Shown: one piece after another, positions 59,032 through 64,000 of the stretch | Layout: the number at the start of each line of letters is the position of its first letter | Position numbering within the stretch: position 1 is the first letter of the stretch | Assembly: GCA_050633105.1 (NCBI GenBank) | Contig: JBOEFW010000063.1 | Coordinates: 83,892 to 147,891 of the forward strand | Length of the DNA stretch: 64,000 nucleotides | From: Aureispira sp050633105 | GTDB lineage: Bacteria > Bacteroidota > Bacteroidia > Chitinophagales > Saprospiraceae | Direction of reading: 5' to 3' | The notes under the pieces: generated by a model | Told to the model about the DNA's origin: nothing | What the model saw: the letters and a program-made list of their open reading frames with translations, nothing else | The model's database searches: none | Made by a program: the position numbers and the translations under genes

Positions 59032-59155
59032 CACAATCTTATAGATAAATGCCAGTTCTAGGACAGCATTTTTACTCCTACGCGCTTAGAAATTGCTCCC
59101 TTGCAGTTAAGTTATAATGCCCAGAAGACCCTACCTATAAAGGATATATCATCCT

Positions 59156-59191
59156 AAAAAAAAGCACTTTGCCCGAGAAGAGACAAAGTGC
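59156..59191 (-). terminator. Terminator of the T9SS cargo gene
   Basis: GCACTTTG (59164-59171), 12-base loop, CAAAGTGC (59184-59191). On the minus strand eight T follow (59163-59156). Confidence 0.9.
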
Positions 59192-59222
59192 GTTTACAGT
59201 ATTCCGAGCAGGATTACAGTAC

Positions 59223-62200
59223 TTACAATCGTTGAGCGTCGAAAGCTCTATTAATAATAAAGCTTTTCAGTGTTCTTGTTCCCACGCCTTCTACTTTGAC
59301 TTGGATTAGATACACTCCTGAGGCAACAGGTACCCCTGCATAATTTTTTAAATCCCAATCCACCGAAGTAGCTATTTGTGCATCTGCATTGGGGCCTTCT
59401 CTACTTTGACCAATGCGCGCAATACCATTTCTACTAGGATGATTATAACTCCGTCCGAGCTTATAAGAGCGTACAAAGCGACCATCTAAACTATAGATAT
59501 TAACCGCACAAGCCGCAGGGATGTTGATTACTTTAACAATATTTTCCGCTACATCAATTTCATATTCAGAATAAGCATAATAAGGATTTGGAACGACTCT
59601 CAACAAGTCTAGCGCGCTACTAGCTGTTCCATCCTCTTCTTTTGCCGTCGCTAAACCATCCAAGGCAAATTCGTACAAAGGATAGCCCAAATTTTCATTG
59701 GTTCCTTCTTCTATTTCATAAGGACGATTAACACGCAATCGAATCGTGGCTTTATTAGGTGGAATATGTCCCAATGGTCCATCCATCTTTGTTGGGACCG
59801 CCATAGAAGCCCAAGTGACGTTTCCATCTAGGTAGAGGAAATTGTCTTGGGTGAAGATTCCATAAATACTAAATACGCGATTAAATTGCTGAATGATACT
59901 CTTACAAGAATCATAAGGCTGACGGGTCACATAAATAATATGCTGTCCTCCTTGTACATTTTGTAACAATTGTACTTTTTCATCCCCTCTAGCATTACCA
60001 ACGGTACGAGTAGCAGTAGGATTAAACAGGAGATCATCTCCCGTACTCACTCCAGTTCCATCACTCTCTGGCAATGTAGTTCCATTATAAATAGAGTTCT
60101 CCCCAAAGAAAACGTTTAGGCGTTCTCCTGTTTCTACATCATAAGCATAACCTGGAAACCAAGACATTCCTTTAGAACTTTGGTCCTCGCTTCCATCTTT
60201 ATTCTTAGAATAGTAGGTCGGCGAATTAAGTCTATTACTACCACGCCATTCCATTTGGCGTCGTCCTGACGGAACTTTCCAACCGGGAATACCATCCCCC
60301 AAATACGTGCTTCCATAATAGACGTTCGCAGATTCTACAACTACACAACGACTCCATTCACTTTGGTTCGGTGTTAAGACTACATTCACATTATTTGTCC
60401 AAGACAATAAGGTATCTCTTACCTTAACATTGATTTTGTTAAATAGCTGTGTGGTATCATTTCTAAAACGTGCCCCAGAAGAAGCTATACTCCCCAAGGA
60501 GAGATAATAATTATTGTCACGGCGTTCTGCATCACAAAGCATAAATGGATACCATCCACCTGCTCCTGTAGAGTACAATTGCTCTGGATCAAATTGATGA
60601 TCGTCTTCCCCTGGTCCTGTTTTAAGCATATTATAAATACCTTCTCCATCTTCTAGGCCCTGATACCATTCTCCTTGACTCTCGTCTTCATAGACAATAT
60701 CTGAGCCTACAAAACCTACGGTCCCTTTTACACTAGGTTTAGGCTGACGTTGTGCAGTAATCGAGATTCCTAAATCAGGAATGTATTGTTCATAATTCCA
60801 ATCCAAGGTTTGATAAGACGTCCAAATAGTTGTTGGATCATTCTTGTCTGTTAATCTCCAATAAATAGCCCCTGAAAGAGCAGTCGCAACAGCAGGCTGA
60901 GGGCTATATTGTTGAGTAGCCGTATCGAAGTTCCACCCATAATTATCATCATATACATACAATTGATATTCACTGGATGTCACTCGCAATGGATCAACTA
61001 CTTTAATGCTAACAGGAGCACTTTTTTTCTCATAGCGAATGGCCCCTACATTTTGTCCAGCCAATGACTGGGTTTCTACTTCGGTTCTGTTCTCTATTCT
61101 CAAAAATTCATCACTTGCTCCTTGTCCTTCTAGACGGGTCACCTGTGGCGCATCGCCATAAGTAGAATTCAGGACTACTCCATTGTATTCTGGGTCATTG
61201 ATTCTAGGAATAGCGGTATATATTTTAAAGTTGCGGCGGCCTTGTAGGTAGGGGTTAGCTTGTCCAAGGTTAGTAGCAGGATCATACTCTTCATAGTTGT
61301 TATAGGCATAAGCCACCACACAGTAATAATATTTTTTATGATTAATCAAGGTATTCTCTCCTTCCGCAAAGAAATCTTCAGTCACTCTAAACGTATGTTT
61401 AATCCCTTCATTTTCTCCTTCCACCTTGATTGTTGGAATAGCAACATCAATTCCTAAATCATCATCTGTAAATTTATCCCAGTTGGCAATTTTAGCAATA
61501 TCATCCTCTACATCACACTGAAAAATCAGTCTTGATTTCTCTTCCTCTCCCAACTCCGTTACAGAAACATTTGGGCTATTTACCTGATATATTTTGTATC
61601 CTTGGAAGTTATAAGTGGTATCCAAAGGCGCATAAGGCTTCAATTCCGCTGGTGTTTCTTCATACGTCAACCCATTGTTATTGAGTGTTCCATCATAATT
61701 GAGGTTTAAAACTAACTCTTCGTCCATTTCCACAATCTCCATGTGGGGGGCATCAGGGCCATTCGTGAGCTTAAAACAACCATCAAAAAGATTCTGCGCC
61801 AATTGATCGGCCTCTACTAAAGGCTTAATGCTAGGGCAACTGTATTCTAATTCTGGCACCCAAATTACTCCTGAGATCATCTCATTCGTTGCTCCTGGTT
61901 GTAAGACAAAAGGCCCTGAAGTGTGTAAAAATCTCTGGTCCAAACCAGATAAATTTTCACTACACATGGACCATGCATTGGGGTCTTGAGAATCAGGAGG
62001 AGAAGGAAACACAAAACGAGTAGCTTGAGCATTGGGCAAACCTGGATTTGAACCATTTCCTCCAACCGTCACCAAACTACCATTTAGCCATTTCCCTGAC
62101 ATCAAGTTATAATAGTGGTTGGCAGCACTTGGATCTCCAATAACAGGATCATTACTTCCTCCTACATGGTATTGAAACCCAGACAAGCCAATTTCCTTTC

Positions 62201-63323
62201 CTGTCTCATCTAAAGGTCCTTTAAAGTAATCCACCCCTAACCCAGGAATAGTAGTGCCATACCCTGCAAAGCCACTTGTTCCACAAGGGTTATCATCATT
62301 AGCATCCGAATTGTACACGTAACCCATTCCCGTAGCGGTATCACAACCAATATAATCATCGGTAAAACAACCCAAATCTGGATCCGTCCACAACGAAAAG
62401 TAAGTTTGCTCCAATTTTAAGCTATTTCTATTCAACAATTTATAGCGATAAAAAGTCATGTTGTTAATCGCGTCTGTTGTGCTGTAAGCAAATGCTAAAG
62501 CCTGAACCTCCATTTGCATCGCTTGCCCCTTACTTTGCGTATGTAAGTTTCCATTATCATTGTATACCCACCAAATCATTTGATCGGCATAAACAGGATT
62601 GGCATAATCATCTCTAGCACAACCAGTCACTTCTATCACAGGATGATCGCCATCCATCGGATTATAGACGTCATCTGAATTCACATCAATGAAAGGTGCC
62701 AAATCTTGCTTGTAGTCCAAAATATCAAAACCATGTATAGCGGCAAAATGCACATTCCCTCTAGCGGGCCATCCCATGATTTGTTGGGAAGGGCGATTAT
62801 CTACCCCTGGTGAAAGTGGGTCTAAAAAATCAGCACGCAGTGCATCAATATCTTTTCCATAGACTGTAAAGTGCTTATCCCAGCGCTCACATTCTAAACT
62901 TGTTACTTCAGCAGTACTTGGATTCAAGGGCCCTGACCAGTAGTCATTTCCTTCATCTCTATAGGTTTGAGCAGCAACAATCAAGTTGCCTCCACCATCA
63001 TAAGCTCCCAACCAGATCGCGCCTGAGTATAAAGCTGAAACAGCTATTTCGCCAGAAGATGGATCTACATTAGGGACAACATATTGTGCTTGCACACCAT
63101 CCCACCACATATCTCCTCCTCCACGCAAACGTGCACGAACATTGTTGATATTAAGGTCGGTTTGAGAACGCGAGGCAGTACAAGCCGTTCGATACCCTGC
63201 CTTGTTAGCACTCTTTTTTGGAGAAGCATTGGGATTTATATAATCACGAGCGTGTCCACTCTCTGCATATAGGAAGAGGCAGCTGAGCCACGCTATTATT
63301 AAATAATGTTTGTTCATAGTCAT
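59223..63323 (-). CDS. Large T9SS-secreted surface protein
   Basis: 1366 aa. A second ATG, two codons in, gives MNKHYLIIAWLSCLFLYAES, a more typical signal peptide. The mature protein is beta-rich with many Asp/Asn/Gly turns (AIWLGAYDGGGNLIVAAQTY; PFIDVNSDDVYNPMDGDHPV, an Asp-rich Ca-type loop; FSLWTDPDLGCFTDDYIGCD). The last ~100 residues are a type A T9SS sorting domain: LRVVPNPYYAYSEYEID, VNIYSLDGRFVRSYKLG, VDWDLKNYAGVPVASGVYLI, then KSFIINRAFDAQRL. It should be exported by Sec, moved through the type IX system and attached to or released from the surface. A paralog lies directly upstream. Confidence 0.92.
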   Translation of the reverse strand: MTMNKHYLIIAWLSCLFLYAESGHARDYINPNASPKKSANKAGYRTACTASRSQTDLNINNVRARLRGGGDMWWDGVQAQYVVPNVDPSSGEIAVSALYSGAIWLGAYDGGGNLIVAAQTYRDEGNDYWSGPLNPSTAEVTSLECERWDKHFTVYGKDIDALRADFLDPLSPGVDNRPSQQIMGWPARGNVHFAAIHGFDILDYKQDLAPFIDVNSDDVYNPMDGDHPVIEVTGCARDDYANPVYADQMIWWVYNDNGNLHTQSKGQAMQMEVQALAFAYSTTDAINNMTFYRYKLLNRNSLKLEQTYFSLWTDPDLGCFTDDYIGCDTATGMGYVYNSDANDDNPCGTSGFAGYGTTIPGLGVDYFKGPLDETGKEIGLSGFQYHVGGSNDPVIGDPSAANHYYNLMSGKWLNGSLVTVGGNGSNPGLPNAQATRFVFPSPPDSQDPNAWSMCSENLSGLDQRFLHTSGPFVLQPGATNEMISGVIWVPELEYSCPSIKPLVEADQLAQNLFDGCFKLTNGPDAPHMEIVEMDEELVLNLNYDGTLNNNGLTYEETPAELKPYAPLDTTYNFQGYKIYQVNSPNVSVTELGEEEKSRLIFQCDVEDDIAKIANWDKFTDDDLGIDVAIPTIKVEGENEGIKHTFRVTEDFFAEGENTLINHKKYYYCVVAYAYNNYEEYDPATNLGQANPYLQGRRNFKIYTAIPRINDPEYNGVVLNSTYGDAPQVTRLEGQGASDEFLRIENRTEVETQSLAGQNVGAIRYEKKSAPVSIKVVDPLRVTSSEYQLYVYDDNYGWNFDTATQQYSPQPAVATALSGAIYWRLTDKNDPTTIWTSYQTLDWNYEQYIPDLGISITAQRQPKPSVKGTVGFVGSDIVYEDESQGEWYQGLEDGEGIYNMLKTGPGEDDHQFDPEQLYSTGAGGWYPFMLCDAERRDNNYYLSLGSIASSGARFRNDTTQLFNKINVKVRDTLLSWTNNVNVVLTPNQSEWSRCVVVESANVYYGSTYLGDGIPGWKVPSGRRQMEWRGSNRLNSPTYYSKNKDGSEDQSSKGMSWFPGYAYDVETGERLNVFFGENSIYNGTTLPESDGTGVSTGDDLLFNPTATRTVGNARGDEKVQLLQNVQGGQHIIYVTRQPYDSCKSIIQQFNRVFSIYGIFTQDNFLYLDGNVTWASMAVPTKMDGPLGHIPPNKATIRLRVNRPYEIEEGTNENLGYPLYEFALDGLATAKEEDGTASSALDLLRVVPNPYYAYSEYEIDVAENIVKVINIPAACAVNIYSLDGRFVRSYKLGRSYNHPSRNGIARIGQSREGPNADAQIATSVDWDLKNYAGVPVASGVYLIQVKVEGVGTRTLKSFIINRAFDAQRL

Positions 63324-63553
63324 TGTATTATTGATCGTTCATAGTAGACACAGCAAGCCCGTTACAATGCTGGAGCATTGTTTTTTTAACGCCATATCTT
63401 ATTTATGGTAGTAGAGAAAATCAAGTGCGCACCTTGATTAGTTACAAAGTCTTCTTTTTATGAAGCATTTCCAACAACAGTTTTAAGGTTTCCTCAAACA
63501 AAAAATAAACATTATCTCTTGCAAAACAATGATTTAAATCATTATTTCTCAAT

Positions 63554-63592
63554 AAAAAACACCTTATTCTTAATTAGAATAAAGTGCTTTTT
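63554..63592 (-). terminator. Terminator of the upstream T9SS paralog
   Basis: An A-rich arm with ACACCTTATTCT pairs with AGAATAAAGTGC and a T-rich arm (two mismatches) around a 5-base loop. A T-run follows on the minus strand. It lies between the two tandem cargo genes in the 63324-63627 gap, which shows nothing else. Confidence 0.7.
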
Positions 63593-63627
63593 AATCCTTT
63601 TTGCCTGATTAGGTGTCTTCTATTCTA

Positions 63628-64000
63628 TTATAATCGCTGAGAATCCAAGGTTCTGTTAATAATAAAGCTCTTCAGAACTCGGGTTCCTACTCCTTCCACT
63701 TTCACATGAATTAAGTAAACCCCACTTGCTACAGGTACCGCAGCATAGTTCTTCAAATCCCAATCTAAAGAGGTGGTGATCTGCTCTTCACTATCTGGAC
63801 CATTAGTCCCTAAACCTACTCGGCCAATGCCATTTCGTGAACCACCTGTTTCAGTAGTATTTCCATATACCTGCCCTAATTTGAACGCTCGTACAAAACG
63901 ACCATCTAAGGAATAGATGCGTATTTGACAGGCAGCAGGTAAATTAATTACCTTTATTACATTATCAATCTCGGTTACTTCATACTCGGAATAAGCATAA
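63628..64000 (-). CDS. T9SS-secreted protein paralog, N-terminal part beyond window
   Basis: The C-terminal 123 residues of a leftward gene whose stop (TAA) is at 63628-63630. They read YAYSEYEVTEIDNVIKVINL, CQIRIYSLDGRFVRAFKLGQ, SLDWDLKNYAAVPVASGVYL and KSFIINRTLDSQRL, nearly the same as the end of the 1366-aa protein. It is a type A T9SS sorting domain. The Gly/Asn-rich insert between the strands differs and is longer. The rest of the gene is outside the window, so its main domain is unknown. A tandem duplication with the gene at 59223 is the simplest view. Confidence 0.9.
   Translation of the reverse strand, partial: YAYSEYEVTEIDNVIKVINLPAACQIRIYSLDGRFVRAFKLGQVYGNTTETGGSRNGIGRVGLGTNGPDSEEQITTSLDWDLKNYAAVPVASGVYLIHVKVEGVGTRVLKSFIINRTLDSQRL

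Noticed and set aside
1..64000. tRNA or rRNA genes, IS elements, prophage genes
   Set aside because: I looked for tRNA T-loop patterns, transposases, integrases and long terminal repeats in the gaps and found none that I could support by eye; a tRNAscan-SE run would be decisive.

Overview
The window looks like chromosome of a member of the Bacteroidota, most likely of the Saprospiria (Saprospira/Aureispira-like). Evidence: two proteins carry type IX secretion (T9SS) C-terminal sorting domains; many genes start after A/T-rich leaders without a Shine-Dalgarno sequence; good matches to the Bacteroidota promoter (TTTG or TTG at -33, TAnnTTTG at -7) recur; and there are a TonB-dependent receptor, Bacteroidota-style lipoproteins and a DUF4157 (eCIS-core) protein of a type frequent in Aureispira and Saprospira. 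The genus is an inference. I see no rRNA, tRNA, CRISPR array, insertion sequence or prophage.

Layout. 1-6 kb: a leucine-rich-repeat protein directly behind hemE, then ppk1, a membrane-anchored TPR protein and a secreted protein of unknown function. 6-16 kb: a GH113-like secreted glycosidase, a SUKH-like protein with a small partner gene, a secreted M48 metalloprotease with an outer-membrane barrel protein, a divergent AraC regulator/Asp-nucleophile hydrolase pair and a secreted serine hydrolase. 16-28 kb is the most accessory part: a protein kinase fused to a membrane segment and long coiled coil, an SH3-like secreted protein, a Nudix hydrolase, a TonB receptor behind a striking 11-bp-periodic operator, a RadC-like protein that has lost its metal ligands, a DUF4157 protein whose HExxH has become QExxH, a barrel protein and a DUF5763-like secreted protein.

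28-34 kb is a housekeeping block: pheT, a coiled-coil gene, zapA, a probable 6S-type RNA in the zapA-rny gap, and rny. 34-43 kb: a lipoprotein, a bestrophin-like channel, a membrane protein with a possible PD-(D/E)XK core, mpl, an SRPBCC gene broken by one TGA at a conserved Trp position, a GH3-family enzyme, a small membrane protein, an alpha/beta hydrolase and an NUC1-type nuclease. 43.0-43.55 kb holds a heavily frameshifted remnant of a secreted-protein gene.

43.7-64 kb: a TlpA-like lipoprotein; the yceD-rpmF operon with a near-perfect promoter; a multi-pass membrane protein; DUF2461; an M20 dipeptidase; a sugar nucleotidyltransferase; a short orphan methylmalonyl-CoA mutase small-subunit gene; a secreted VWA protein; two tandem POT-family peptide transporters; hit and greA behind a structured leader; and two tandem T9SS cargo proteins, the second running off the window. 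Functional themes are envelope, secretion and peptide use (M48, M20, two POT transporters, T9SS cargo) mixed with core translation and cell-division genes. No single multi-gene novel system is obvious. The best leads are the operator array at 20486-20525, the DUF4157 protein, the degenerate RadC-like protein and the zapA-rny RNA.
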